A DNA stretch of 64,000 bases, from the NCBI GenBank assembly GCA_033977485.1, contig CM066988.1, positions 4,114,501 through 4,178,500 on the forward strand. The letters run 5' to 3'. Positions 1 through 10,136 of this stretch are shown here, one piece after another. Within the stretch, counting starts at the first letter, position 1; every line of letters begins with the position of its first letter. The notes below the pieces were generated by a model. That model did not search any database and was not told the origin of the DNA. It saw only the letters and a program-made list of their open reading frames with translations. The position numbers were made by a program, and so were the translations under genes. This DNA is from Hydrangea macrophylla (taxonomy: Eukaryota > Streptophyta > Magnoliopsida > Cornales > Hydrangeaceae).

Positions 1-90
1 GGATACAAGGCTTAAAGGGTTTGTGCGCTGCTTTCAAGGGAAAAAGAAGAAAGAAATTCTAAACCTAAGGGCCCATTTGAAAAAACTGAA

Positions 91-318
91 AATTATGTGC
101 TGAATTTTAAGTACTGAAAATTTTAAGTGATTGAATTTGCAATACTGAAAATGATATTTCAAGTACTTAAATACACTGCATTCAGTGATTATTTTCAGTA
201 GAAAATTTTCACTTAAAGTTTTTAGTAAGTTTTTTGCTATTTTTTCAATTAAGTGATATATTATCAAACGCACTGAAAAGAAATAAGTACTGCAACTTTT
301 CATTCTCAGCACTTAATT
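91..318. repeat. Possible MITE with 13-bp terminal inverted repeats
   Basis: Positions 91-103 (AATTATGTGCTGA) match the reverse complement of 306-318 at 12 of 13 bases. The AT-rich interior repeats ACTGAAAA-like words in both orientations, as in many non-autonomous plant DNA elements. I could not establish a target duplication, and the element may extend left to the GGGCCC at 69. Confidence 0.4.
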
Positions 319-742
319 GGGTCAACAAAGGTATTCTGGTCAACAAAAGTGCTTGAACTTCAAACCAAATAGGGTATATTCAAATAGAAACACTTTTGAT
401 CATTACAGGAAAAGGGCCAAATTTGACCGGCCTATTCAAAATTTCCAATCTGATTTGGACCAAAATTTTTGGTGCATTGACCTAGCTTATTTGGGCCGAT
501 TTCGAAGTCAGTTTGCACCAAACTTTTACAATTCTGCACAAAGTCAGTTTGCAGCAAACTTTGGTTACAATTCTGCACAAAGACACCCAAGTAGTTTTGG
601 AAACCCATTACTCAGAAATTTTGAAAGGGGAGAATCTTCGCGTCAAGGAGCAATACGGTGCAACACCAGAGACTTCTATCCAAGGAAAAGCTTCAAGTAT
701 GCTCGCTACAACAGTATCTACAACGAGCGAGACTATTTTTAA
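317..742 (+). CDS. Unidentified open frame without ATG start
   Basis: This is a 141-codon open stretch opening at TTG, so it is probably part of a longer broken frame. The product is rich in Asn, Gln, Phe, Arg and Ser and contains a short internal duplication (a QFAPNF..NSAQ / QFAANF..NSAQ pattern near residues 65-88), matched by a roughly 39-bp repeat in the DNA. It lies just upstream of an Athila gag fragment, so a retroelement origin is possible, but I see no zinc knuckle or other diagnostic motif. It could also be chance coding in low-complexity DNA. Confidence 0.2.
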   Translation: MGQQRYSGQQKCLNFKPNRVYSNRNTFDHYRKRAKFDRPIQNFQSDLDQNFWCIDLAYLGRFRSQFAPNFYNSAQSQFAANFGYNSAQRHPSSFGNPLLRNFERGESSRQGAIRCNTRDFYPRKSFKYARYNSIYNERDYF

Positions 743-892
743 AGTTTTTTTATTAGTATTTTAGTAATAGAATTAATTGTGTTGTTAAAGTCACAATTTG
801 CTAGTATTAAATAAGTGACTTGTTTTTCTTTATTTATTTAAGTATTTATCATAGTTGTAGTACTTTATATTAATGCCAATGGCTAAAAGTAA
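743..892. other. AT-rich spacer, nothing recognised
   Basis: T-rich, non-coding sequence between the open frame and the Athila gag fragment. No repeat or gene signal was seen. Confidence 0.5.
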
Positions 893-1310
893 TTTTGAAA
901 GCTGCCGACGAAGCATAATCATACTTTGATTAGCTTGGCGAAAATGCTTCCCAGTGGGAAAAAGAAGAAATTTGTAGGGCGAAAAAAGCTAAAAGTTTAT
1001 ACCAATTACAATCAGAAGATGAATTAACACTGAAATATGAAGAATTAGCATGTAAATTGGAAGTTATAACAGTAGAAAAAAAAATTCTACCTAAGAAGAA
1101 AAGAGACCTTTGTGATAACTGTTATACGTTAGGACATCCTACGAATGAATGTCCTAACAGTTCAAATTGTCAAAAAAAAAACTACTCCAGCAGAGATAAA
1201 TACTGTGAATAATGATAGGGGTCCCCAAAACTCCTATGCTAATTCATACCAGTCTAACTGGAGAAATCCGCCAAATCATATGTATACCAAAACAAGTATT
1301 TTACAATTTC
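893..1310 (+). pseudogene. Athila-type gag fragment (nucleocapsid region)
   Basis: The stretch is closely similar to 22500-22918, the gag of the Athila element further along this window, including the zinc-knuckle segment CDNCYTLGHPTNEC (CX2CX4HX4C), encoded near 1111-1152. Gag would coat the genomic RNA in the virus-like particle. The copy is broken by stops and small indels: an A-run after the knuckle shifts the frame. It ends abruptly at 1310, where an LTR begins; the Athila copy simply continues from the matching point. It is therefore a gag piece of a second Athila copy, interrupted by insertion. Confidence 0.8.
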
Positions 1311-1726
1311 TGTAACACCCTGTAATTTTATTTTCATTAATAAATACAATATCCCATTTTCTTTCTATAATTAAAACCCTCTGATATGATTTCCAAACCT
1401 TATTTTATATCGGAGACTATAAGAATGACTTTCTTGGTGCAAAATGTATTTTTAATATATATAAATTTTTAGTTGGGGTCAAAAGCGTAATTTCTATAAA
1501 TATAGAAAATACTTCCTATAGATTTGAAAACTGTATTTTTTTATACAACTAGGAATTTATCTCCTACGTTAATATTATTTGCCTGTATTTTAATGTGACC
1601 GCGGACACCCCGAATATGCCAGTTTATATTTTAAGCTGCAATTTTATCGCGAAGTGGGTGTGGGAGCATGTGAGCTCACCATACGAGATTATCCCTCTTT
1701 TCTTGAAGCCTACACATTTTTCACAC

Positions 1727-1734
<8 letters not shown>
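1727..1734 (+). promoter_or_regulatory. Putative LTR TATA box
   Basis: TATAAATA inside a TA-rich run, about 415 bp into LTR-A and followed by a CT-rich leader, as expected for a retroelement core promoter. Confidence 0.4.
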
Positions 1735-1760
<26 letters not shown>

Positions 1761-2420
1761 TCACTGTTCTCATTTTCTCTCATGAACTCAAACTCTCTGT
1801 CTCTCAAAACTCTCTCAATCTCTCTTGTTCTAAAAAAATCACACACACAAAAATATATACATATATATATACTCCTATAGATACATACATAGTTATATAT
1901 ATATCAAAATCAACAGAGAGACCGAGGAAAAATTCTTAGACGTCGGAACTTACGGCGGAATTCTCGACATCAAACTCTCAGTCTTATACCCACTGTGAGT
2001 ATTATAAACTCACTCCCAGTGTACATATATGTATATTTCTATAGATTTAGATATGTATATATGTCTATACATTAAAACACTGTGGGAGCTTGAAAAGTGG
2101 AGCTTTGTGAATCTTAGCCAAAATCGATTCTGTGAATTGGGAATGAAGGATCTTAGTCCCATTAGATTGTGGTTCGAATACTACAGCTTAATTCGTCCGT
2201 ATTGTGACGAACGATAGATTTAAGTTTTGGCACCCTTACTTTAATCACAAAATTTGAGAGATACGGTTTGTTTCAGTTTAATCTGATTGCATATTCGTGC
2301 TCCTTGCGAAAAAATGACGAAATCCATGTGTTGCATGATATGTTTCAAACAGGATTCAGAAATGGGTAAATTTCAGTTTTGAAAAATGAAAATAGGGGAA
2401 AAATGAAGATCGCGACACCT

Positions 2421-2527
2421 CGCTCGCGCGGCCCGCTCGCGCGACCTGTGCGGATTTGGATATAATTGAGTTTTTGACAAATTTCATGAAAAGAGCCTAA
2501 TCGCTCGCGCGACCCTTCGCTCACGCG
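2421..2527. repeat. Paired CpG-rich decamers CGCTCGCGCG in LTR-A
   Basis: CGCTCGCGCG occurs at 2421-2430, 2434-2443 and 2502-2511, with the variant CGCTCACGCG at 2518-2527. The sites form two pairs, 13 bp and 16 bp apart start to start, and three of the four are followed by ACC or GCC. This is very unusual in such AT-rich, methylation-prone DNA. The related LTR at 9775-9795 keeps only decayed remains (for example GCTCACGCGACC). Confidence 0.85.
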
Positions 2528-2823
2528 ACGTGACATTTTGGGCAGTTTGTTTCTTTTTCAGTAAGAGACTGTTTGGAAAAGGTTTTGAAAGTTTTAAGTA
2601 ACTGTTTTGAATACTGTTTTACATACTTACGTTTAAGAACCGGATTAATAAAAATTGGTTAAGACTGAGTTTCATGTTTGTACGGATATTCAGATTTTGT
2701 AGTTAGTAGATAATGTTACAATTCATGACATTGACATGCATGGTACGGTCGAGGTTGAGTTGACATGCATAGTATGTGAGAAAGTATGAAAAGAATAAAA
2801 GAGATTGTGTATTGGTATGGGTT

Positions 2824-3115
2824 GCCTCCATGGACACTCCTTAGTACTCGAGTTTCGAATACTGATCAAGATTATCTCTGGTATGCTGTGGTGGTACTAT
2901 AGTGTGATGTGATGGATCAAGACAATGTATGTCATGATGATGTGGTTTTAGGGTACCTTTTTAATATGACGGTGGCAAATTGGACACTCCCTGGCACCCG
3001 TGGTAGTGCTATAGTATATGACGCCTCCACGGACACTCCCTGATACCTGAGTTCCGGATACTGATCGAGATTATCTTTGGTATGCTGTGGTGGTATTCTA
3101 GTGTGATGCTATGAA
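2824..3115 (+). repeat. 199-bp tandem duplication within LTR-A
   Basis: The block beginning GCCTCCATGGACACTCC at 2824 recurs at 3023 as GCCTCCACGGACACTCC. Both are followed by similar text through GTATGCTGTGGTGGT. The copies have diverged by scattered substitutions, so this is an old direct duplication internal to the LTR. Confidence 0.8.
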
Positions 3116-3635
3116 TCAGGGCTGACTGGACATTCCCTGGTACCCGTTGTACTATAGTGTGGCTGCTCGAGTATTTCAAGGTACTAGAACGAGGAAGTTT
3201 AGATGATGTGATCTTGTGTTTTGTCGAGAGAAAAGAGTCGGTAAGATGAGATATTACATTTTTCATGCACGATCACATGTTTATTTCTTATTATCTTCCC
3301 GCATTATATGTTGAAGTTGAGGCCTTGAATTATTGTTTTAAAGTTTAAATGGTAACGTTATGATATATGCTTATATATACATTGCGAGTACATGTTTATT
3401 TACTGTACCATCTTGCATAAGCTGACAACGTTGATGCGCCTTGGACTCTATGTCTAGATTTTCCAGGTCAGGAGCTACCAAAGTATTTCGACTATGCTAG
3501 TTAGAGGTAGGAAACTTCATAGGAGGGCTGTTTTATATTCCTTATGTTTTTTAATTTCAGAGTTGTAATAAGCACTTCATTATATATTTGAATAAGGCGG
3601 TTTGTGCCTAAGACAATGAATGATGTAATAGTTTA

Positions 3636-4279
3636 TGATATGTACAAAAATATCCATCAAGGGTCAATCTCTGACACCTCAGCAAGGACTGCCAGATCAC
3701 CCAGAAATTGCGCCCAATGCGTGGCTGTCCCGATTAGTATATCCAGAACCGCTCGGTATCACCCGATCCCTAACTAATGACTTGGGAACTCTGCACGGGT
3801 CCACCCAGTCACAGAGGTCGTCTAAGAGCTATCCGTGGCATGCTCCAGAATGTTCCAGACAGTTTTCTATCTCAGCTAGAAGACTAATGGAAAGAGTAGA
3901 TTGTTTCCTAAGCATGATAGGAAACTCCCATGATTTGTACTAATCAATTGTAATTAGATTGTGCTGCCTAATCAGGCCACTTACCTTGTACGAGTGGTCT
4001 CTTATATCTATAAAAAAGACCACTCGCCCCCTTCAAGGGGATTGCATTCTAACTCCGTGGAATCGCTACTTTATATTGCACGCACGTACTCTACCTGGCC
4101 GGTCTCTGGTAGCTCCAAGATCTTGTTGGTTCACCAAAGACCCTCAGTGACCTACATATCATAGTGCAAGCACTCCAACACACCACGTGGACGTAGGTCT
4201 CTTAGTTAACAGGGCCGAACCACACTCAAATCCCTTGTCTACTTCTTCTTTCTCACTTATCCAAATTTTGGCATCATCA
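3636..4279 (+). mobile_element. Tat-type 5' LTR (644 bp), copy 1
   Basis: It begins TGATATGTAC and ends GGCATCATCA. It is alignable along most of its length with the 3' LTR at 56436-57065: shared blocks include AGGAAACTCCCATGATTTGT, the TTACCTTGTAC segment and the ACGTAGGTCTCTTA segment near the 3' end. A TATA box lies at 4009-4016 (TATAAAAA). A primer-binding site follows directly, so this is a 5' LTR. Most of its internal region is missing after about 4870. Confidence 0.9.
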
Positions 4280-4282
4280 TTT

Positions 4283-4300
4283 TGGCGCCGTCTATGGGAA
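4283..4300 (+). promoter_or_regulatory. Primer-binding site of the truncated Tat element
   Basis: TGGCGCCGTCTATGGGAA lies 3 bp after the LTR end. The TGGCGCCGTCTGTGGGAA-like site is characteristic of Tat-lineage Ty3/gypsy elements and is where a host tRNA primes minus-strand synthesis. Confidence 0.85.
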
Positions 4301-4341
4301 GCGACAGATTTCTCAAAGGATAAATCTCTTAACTGATCACC

Positions 4342-4870
4342 ATGCCACCGAAGAAGGGTAAGAAGACTGCTGCCCTAACAGGTTAGGCGGATTCGCACCC
4401 CGGGCAACCGGTGACCTCCATGACTTAAGAGTAGATCACCGCAGCTCTTGCGCAACTCCTGGAAGGCTAGGGCCAAGTCCAATAGCAAATCGAAGCACTG
4501 CTGGCCCCGACAGGATAAGCCCCCTCAAGCTGATGATTAGTTCAGGAATGACGCACATGATTGCATGCCTGTGCGGACTCGACGGCGTGCCCATATCGCA
4601 CCAGTATCCCCTCTAGCTTTGGGGCAGTCTGGGAATGATGATCATAGCCGTGGCCCCGAGCGGACCCGGCAACGTGCTCGGGCCAAACCAAGCCGGGTGG
4701 GGGATGCCAGAGAGATTATCAACAGTAGGGGCGCTGCCAGATGGGAGGGGCAAGAGCAAACGGCCCGGGAATCAGCCCAAGAACGCCCAGCCAGGAGCCG
4801 TGGAGACCTTAGGCACATAATTACCCAAAGTCGAAGCTATGCCCCATCACTGAAGGCAACACACTTTTAA
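4342..4870 (+). pseudogene. Start of Tat gag, broken and truncated
   Basis: An ATG at 4342 opens a Lys-rich start (MPPKKGKKTAA) about 40 bp after the primer site, the usual position for gag. Stops interrupt it within the first 15 codons and again later. From 4565 to 4870 one frame is open for 101 codons with a very Arg-rich composition typical of the N-terminal part of Tat gag. No capsid or zinc-knuckle region remains: the element breaks off near 4870-4885, where LTR-A-family sequence resumes. GC content is well above the surrounding LTR, matching the Tat copy at 49.4-57 kb. Confidence 0.55.
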
Positions 4871-4884
4871 GAAGAGGCTTCATC

Positions 4885-5270
4885 GAAGCTGACGGCGTTG
4901 ATGCATCCTGGACATTTATGTCTAGGCTTTTCAGGTTATGATCAAGATGGACAATGCGATCATGCGAATTGAGAACTACTTGTGGAGATAAATGATTTAA
5001 TTCTGCTTTTAATTATGAACTGAATTTGTAATAAGGATTGATGTAATAGATAGTAATTTTTTTGCAAGGCGGGTTGTACCTTAAGATTCCTACATGATGT
5101 AATAATTATTATGTTTGAAAAATATTATAAGTCTTGATTGCCCTTACTTTGATATAAGTTATTATACTGTTGACGTTTGGGACGGAATCGATCCTTCAAA
5201 ATGTAGCGACCTACGGGTCCATAAATGAAATTAAATGGTTTCCCTATTTATGCAACATCGGGGTGTGACA
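4885..5270 (+). mobile_element. LTR-A family, right part ending GGGGTGTGACA
   Basis: It starts inside a block that also occurs at 3420-3635 (GCTGAC..CGTTGATGC..) and repeats about 210 bp of it in diverged form, then runs on to GGGGTGTGACA at 5270. The two parts therefore come from different copies of one LTR family. No 5-bp target duplication links 1306-1310 (ATTTC) with 5271-5275 (AACAT). Confidence 0.65.
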
Positions 5271-6088
5271 AACATAGTTCAGGACTATTTTATACTGTCT
5301 GATGGCGTTACCAAATGCCAGATAGGATAAAAGTTATCTGCCTCTTATCCTGACCAACAAAAAGGTTTAGGGGTTGTGTCATGGTAATTAAACTAGGAAA
5401 CTTCCCTCTGTTTGAAAAAAAAATAAATAAATAAAAATAAAATCTTTAACTGTGTTGTAGGTGGTTTTGCATGGAGTTTTACAGAATGCTCGAAACTCCC
5501 TAGACTTAAAGGGAATCTTTGAATTATCTAGAGTCTTTTAGAGACTTGTATAGAATATTATAAGTAATGTGATCTTCTAGAAAGATTATTTTATCATGAG
5601 GTCTAAAACTTCTAAAATATTATTATAAGTTTCTATTCCATTGGATGATCGCCCCTTATATAAATCCTGGCCATTGACCGTACTAACTATTATTTATCAG
5701 TAGGGGGTCTTCATCAAAATCATTCAAGAATTGTAAAGTTTCTCGAGAAAAAAACTGTACTTCGAAGAATTATGTAGATTATTGACCGAGTAGTAAAACG
5801 TGCATACTTATGTGCTTTATCTATTTCTTTATATCTCTTTTATCATCAAATATGAAAAGCCTACTTAAGTCTTGTAAACATGTAAGAGATAGCCCTCTGG
5901 GCCAAATTTCTGATCCGCCCCTATCAGCACATAAAATCCCTCACTATATCAAATGACCACTACAACTAAAAGTATAGAATACATCGCTATACAGACTCCC
6001 TCTCTAGGCTCCAAGCATGTCTACATAGGCACTCATATTGGGTACACTATATTAGGATAGTGTAGGATGGGGCGACGACTCCAAGCTC
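5271..6088. other. Degenerate repeat DNA with promoter-like stretch
   Basis: No gene seen. A TATA-like CCCTTATATAAATCC near 5652-5666 is followed by sequence resembling an LTR leader. The words near 5290-5340 (GATAGGATAAAAGTTATCTG) resemble those at 11515-11580, so a shared small repeat may lie here. Confidence 0.3.
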
Positions 6089-6099
6089 AACGAAATGCA

Positions 6100-6838
6100 T
6101 TCCACATTTCCCTTGCTACTACCGGCAACAAAAATAAAGCTGCCTCCTCTCCGTGGGAAATGATCCTATGACCATCTCTGTCTCATACAACATATATAAA
6201 TCCTTCTCCTATGCTGAAGACTGAAATCACATCAAAAGCTACACACTGACCCTCAGGGTTAGTATGCTCAACCAACTCAAAAAGGCCATTCGAGTCTTAC
6301 GAAATAAAGGAGAATACGCTCCCCATCAACAATTAACGTAGCGGTGTTCCAATCAAAAGGCTCATTCTCACCTAAAAATATACCTAAATTTAAAAACTGA
6401 AAAGACCCATCCTCATTTGAATATAGAGCACGCCCTCAGCATCTAGCCATAGAACTCTCCTCCTGTGCACTGCAATGGTGTATATATATGTCCCAATACC
6501 GTATTTCTATACACTGTACTTTATCCAAGTGTCATGTACAGGGTATCTGAGTATCTGAACAAGTCAAAAAGAACTATCACATGATCTGGGTCCATGGGAG
6601 ACCCTGACAACAAGCCTCAATGGTCCAACAAGTCCTAATGCACTAGAGGTAACTGGACCACTGCCCAAGGGAAAAAAAGCCACCCATCTAGAGAGTAACC
6701 TCTCAAAATAGCTCCAACAAGACGCCAGTGAAAACTCTTATCAACAGTGCGTGTATGTGGATAGAATAACTCGAGGAAATCACTATCATGCTCTTTTACT
6801 ACCAGTGCTATAAAAGGCTGGTAGGTGGTCTCTAAGGT
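6100..6838 (-). pseudogene. Unidentified minus-strand coding relic
   Basis: Reading down from 6838, one frame stays open for more than 60 codons with a protein-like composition, including ELFYPHTRTVDKSFHWRLVG and LDGWLFFPWAVVQLP. It then continues past two stops (PMDPDHVIVLFDLF), and related frames continue through shifts to about 6250 (LGENEPFDWNTATLIVDGE). The alternation of frames with sensible residues suggests an old coding region scarred by indels. I do not recognise the family. It may belong to an extra ORF of an Ogre/Tat-type element or to a DNA transposon. Confidence 0.4.
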
Positions 6839-6888
6839 GGCATAACAACCCCTGCATCACGTACACATGGAGCCCACAACTCCATCAT

Positions 6889-7041
6889 TGTCGCGCCCCA
6901 AAAACCAAGACCCGTTGGCGGGTCAATGAGTCAAAGAAAGAGGTAAGTAACAGAAGACGGTCCTACGTAGACCAACCAAATAGTGCGAAAGCTTCAATAG
7001 AATGCTACGTGAACTCTCAAGATGGTCAACATGCCAAAGGT
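6889..7041 (-). mobile_element. Reverse-oriented LTR end fragment
   Basis: TGTCGCGCCCC at 6889 is the reverse complement of GGGGCGCGACA, an LTR terminus of the same style as 59747. The fragment is cut after about 150 bp where a forward LTR starts. Confidence 0.45.
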
Positions 7042-8273
7042 TGTAACAACCTGTATTTTCCTATAATTACTAAATGTAATTTCAAATGTATTTCTACCAT
7101 TTAATGTATCTTTAAATAAAAAATACCTGTGATGGATTTGGAAACTATATCTTCAAGACAGTGAAAATATTTACTTTTAATTCAAACTGTATTTTTATAC
7201 AACCAGGAAGTTATTTCCTACGATAAAATTATTTTTTTTGTATTTTTGTGGTGATCACTGCGCCGCAAAAATACCAATTTGTGAACGAAAACTGTCCGTG
7301 CCACGTTTGGACTCCCACAATCTCTGTCAAATCTGTATTTGACATATGCTTTAAAATCAATTAAACCAACCAATGATTGTGTTAGGCTTTTCTGGGAATG
7401 CCTAAAGTGGGTGTGTTAACTTTGTGCCATAAGTTGTTTTCCCAAACACTAGAGTGACCTCTATACTCTCTAAGTAATCCCTATAATATGATTTTGCAAC
7501 AGATTGTATATGTAGAATCTATATATACGTCTATGTATGTGAGGTATGTATATTATGTATTTAAGTGTAAATTAATTTTGTTGAGTGTGAAAGGTTGTTC
7601 TTGGGCTCCAAGTAGAAGAAGCTTATACATACACACACATATCTTCACATTCTGGGTATTTTTACAAACAGATTACAGAGAGCGATATACAAAGAGTTTT
7701 ACATAAATTAATCCTAGAGAGAGAGAGAGAGAGCTTAACCTCCATAGTTAAAGCTCCAAGTGGTTTTCTTATTTCTTGATTCTTTCTCAATAATGCCACC
7801 ATCTCTAATCACAGTGAGTATTCTTAACTCACTTAGAATGTAATACATATCTTGTTTACTAGTTGTATAGCTCTAATTGTAAACCACCATTGACAAACAA
7901 TGAATATTGCATATTCATCTGCTAATATAATAGATATAGTGCTCATTTAATCCCCAAATCCCTAGTTTTACATGCATTTTGGAATTTATATGATTTAATG
8001 GTGATGTCACTCAAATATATGTAATTATGTGCTTTTATATATTTTATATGCTTAAGTAAAAATGAAGTTGAAATAATACAATAAAAGGAAGGAAAAGAAG
8101 CAACAAACACATGGGATTATCTCCCATGTCCATTCATGCTTGTTGGAATTTACGTTGTACATGCCCAACTACCAGTCAAAAAATTCCAAAAGGAAAAGAA
8201 AAGAAAAGAATATGAAGAAAAAAAAAAAAGACAAAGCAAACAAGAAAAAACCAACTATTAGGAAGAAAAAAAA

Positions 8274-8390
8274 GGGGGGGGGGGGGGGGGGGGGGGGCAG
8301 TCAATGCCTTGAAAGTGATGGTTATATGTTTATATCTTTACGTATATATGTAAAAAAAAAAAAACAAGGGGGGGGGGGAGGGAGGGGGGG
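8274..8390. repeat. Poly-A/poly-G tracts
   Basis: A 24-base G run (8274-8297) directly follows an A run, and a second A-then-G tract lies at 8352-8390. Both could form G-quadruplexes. They are specific to this solo LTR copy. Confidence 0.9.
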
Positions 8391-8675
8391 CATTCACAGC
8401 TTCTGTGCACTAATCTTAAATGGGCATAATTATCTGGATGGGTTATTTTTCTATTTCTGGCCAAAAATATCTATAGTTTAGGACTATTTTAACATATTTA
8501 TAGACTATGGCTATAATGGACTTCAAAGGATTACGTATTTGAAATAAGAATTTAATTATGTGAATTGTCAAACTATGCCTTTTGTCATAAAAAACACCTA
8601 GCATACAAAACAATTTATTTAATAACGTTTAGATTTTAAGTATGTGTATATATATATTTCTATCCATTAATGGAC

Positions 8676-8769
8676 AGGCAATCGTATAGTGGCAGAGTGG
8701 TGGGCACTGAGCGGTGAATAACCCATGTCCGCGGGCTTGAGTTCGAACCTGGTTACTGCCTGATTGCCT
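8676..8769 (+). repeat. tRNA-like (SINE-type) module inside Athila LTR
   Basis: A box A-like TAGTGGCAGAGTGG (8687-8700) and a box B-like GTTCGAACC (8741-8749) are spaced as in a tRNA-type RNA polymerase III promoter. The module is bounded by AGGCAATC (8676-8683) and its complement GATTGCCT (8762-8769). It is conserved in the other LTR copy at 20569-20665. It does not fold as a standard tRNA by eye, so I call it a tRNA-derived module and not a tRNA gene. Confidence 0.65.
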
Positions 8770-8965
8770 CTTTATTTTTCTTTAAACCAAACGACACACT
8801 TGATATGACTTCAACTAGTATAAGTTATTTTCCAATAAAAAATCACTCTGTTTAAAAATGCCAAACCCTTTGAGAAGCACAAAAGTTGTGTGATCTAGTG
8901 TTGATTTGCATATTCCCAATCCATTTAAATCATTTCTCCCAAATCATTTCTCATTATCTTTAGCA

Positions 8966-8966
8966 A

Positions 8967-9020
<54 letters not shown>
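8966..9020. repeat. (AAT)n microsatellite
   Basis: About 18 AAT/ATA triplets within the solo LTR. Confidence 0.95.
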
Positions 9021-10069
9021 TCTTGTTTTTAGATAACTTAGATTAAATATTTGTATTATTTCCATCTTTCGCTATAATAAAATCTAAAAAGTTCATTTCA
9101 TGTGAATCTAGCTTTTATTTCTTTTTCTTCCTTTTCTTACTAGCATCTTAGTTAGTTTATTTTGTATTGTTAAAATCTTTACCGTAAACTACTAAAAGAA
9201 ATAGCCTTTAATTAATTTTACTCCAAAAATATAAGAACTAGTATTTTAGGAAAACCCCCAAAAATCCATCATCTTTTATTTCCTTAGGGACAAAATAGTT
9301 ACTACCTATCTTTATAAATCTTTTTACCATTCCCTGTGGGTTTGACCTGGTCTTGCCAGAACTCTATTACTTGTACGATCACATACACTTGGGTGTTAAT
9401 AAGAAAACGCGTTAGTAGGACGTCGTCAACCATCGTTGATTTCATCCATCGAAGTTCAAAGCTTGAAAATGTGATTTTTCCAAACTTAACCAAAATCCAT
9501 TTTGAGAGACGGTTATGAAATATTACAGCCCATAGAAGTTGTGTTTAAAGTATTAGAGCCTCATTCATTCGTACTAGAAAGTATATTAGAAATAAAATTT
9601 TGTCACCTCTCGATTTTTCATAAAATTTGAGAGCTAAGATTCAAATTAGTTAAATCCGATTGTGTATTCGCGATTTTTACGAAAAAATGGAGAGAATCAT
9701 ATATTATATGTCATGTTTGCATTCGGATTGCAAAATGGGTCAAAACCAGCCTTTAAAACTGAAATAGGGGAGAAAATTGCTCACGCGACCTGCCCTTTTC
9801 AACTGTTCTGGAAGTTTAAAAAAGAATTCGAAAGATATGCATATTGCACGAGCGTCACTGGGTAGTTTTATGGTTTTCGTCTGTTTTCATATAAGGAACT
9901 GTTTAGAAAAGTTTTAAAAGGTTTTTAAGGCACTATTTGGGAAATATGTTATTTCAGACTCTATTTTTAAAAGATCAAGTTAAAAACGACTTGATTTCTC
10001 GTACGCTTGTTCGTTGTTACTTTCCAGTGTATTGCCCGCATAAGTCATGTGACATACATATTAGAGTCG

Positions 10070-10072
<3 letters not shown>

Positions 10073-10132
<60 letters not shown>
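10073..10132. repeat. (GA)n microsatellite
   Basis: About 30 uninterrupted GA dinucleotides at the point where recognisable LTR-B sequence ends. Confidence 0.95.

Positions 10133-10134
<2 letters not shown>

Positions 10135-10136
<2 letters not shown>

Larger units (their letters stand above)
1311..3635 (+). mobile_element. LTR-A, left part (TGTAACACCC-type Ty3/gypsy LTR)
   Basis: It begins TGTAACACCC exactly where the gag fragment stops. The layout resembles the LTR at 7042: matching 5' blocks, a TATA region, and a GTGAGTAT..AACTCACT block near 1996-2013. A TATA box (TATAAATA, 1727-1734) lies in a TA microsatellite. The end type, TGTAACACCC to GGGGTGTGACA, suggests a Tekay/Del-like chromovirus LTR, but no internal coding region is linked to it. 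The sequence stops at 3635, where a Tat LTR starts; a second, overlapping piece of the same LTR family resumes at about 4885. Confidence 0.7.
7891..9428 (+). mobile_element. Solo LTR of the Athila family (TSD ACCAT)
   Basis: It starts TGACAAACA and ends GTCGTCA. ACCAT flanks it on both sides (7886-7890 and 9429-9433), a perfect 5-bp target duplication. It matches the Athila 5' LTR at 15467-21291 over most of its length, including the last 150 bp (GACCTGGTCTT, CACTTGGGTGTT, AAACGCGTTA). No primer site or internal region follows, so recombination between two LTRs removed the rest of the element. It is shorter than the other copy because internal blocks are missing. Confidence 0.92.
7042..10134 (+). 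mobile_element. LTR-B, same family as LTR-A, split by a solo LTR
   Basis: It begins TGTAACAACCTG at 7042 and shares ordered blocks with LTR-A and with the minus-strand LTR at 59747-61387: the GTGGTGATCACTG segment, CACAGTGAGTAT..AACTCACT near 7813, and the TTGAGAG..CGATTTTTACG segment near 9626-9683. It is interrupted at 7890/9434 by an Athila-family solo LTR. It becomes unrecognisable after the GA microsatellite, so its 3' end is missing or diverged. Confidence 0.7.

Noticed and set aside
8140..8481. 113-codon Lys/Gly frame
   Set aside because: It is produced by A and G homopolymer tracts inside a solo LTR.
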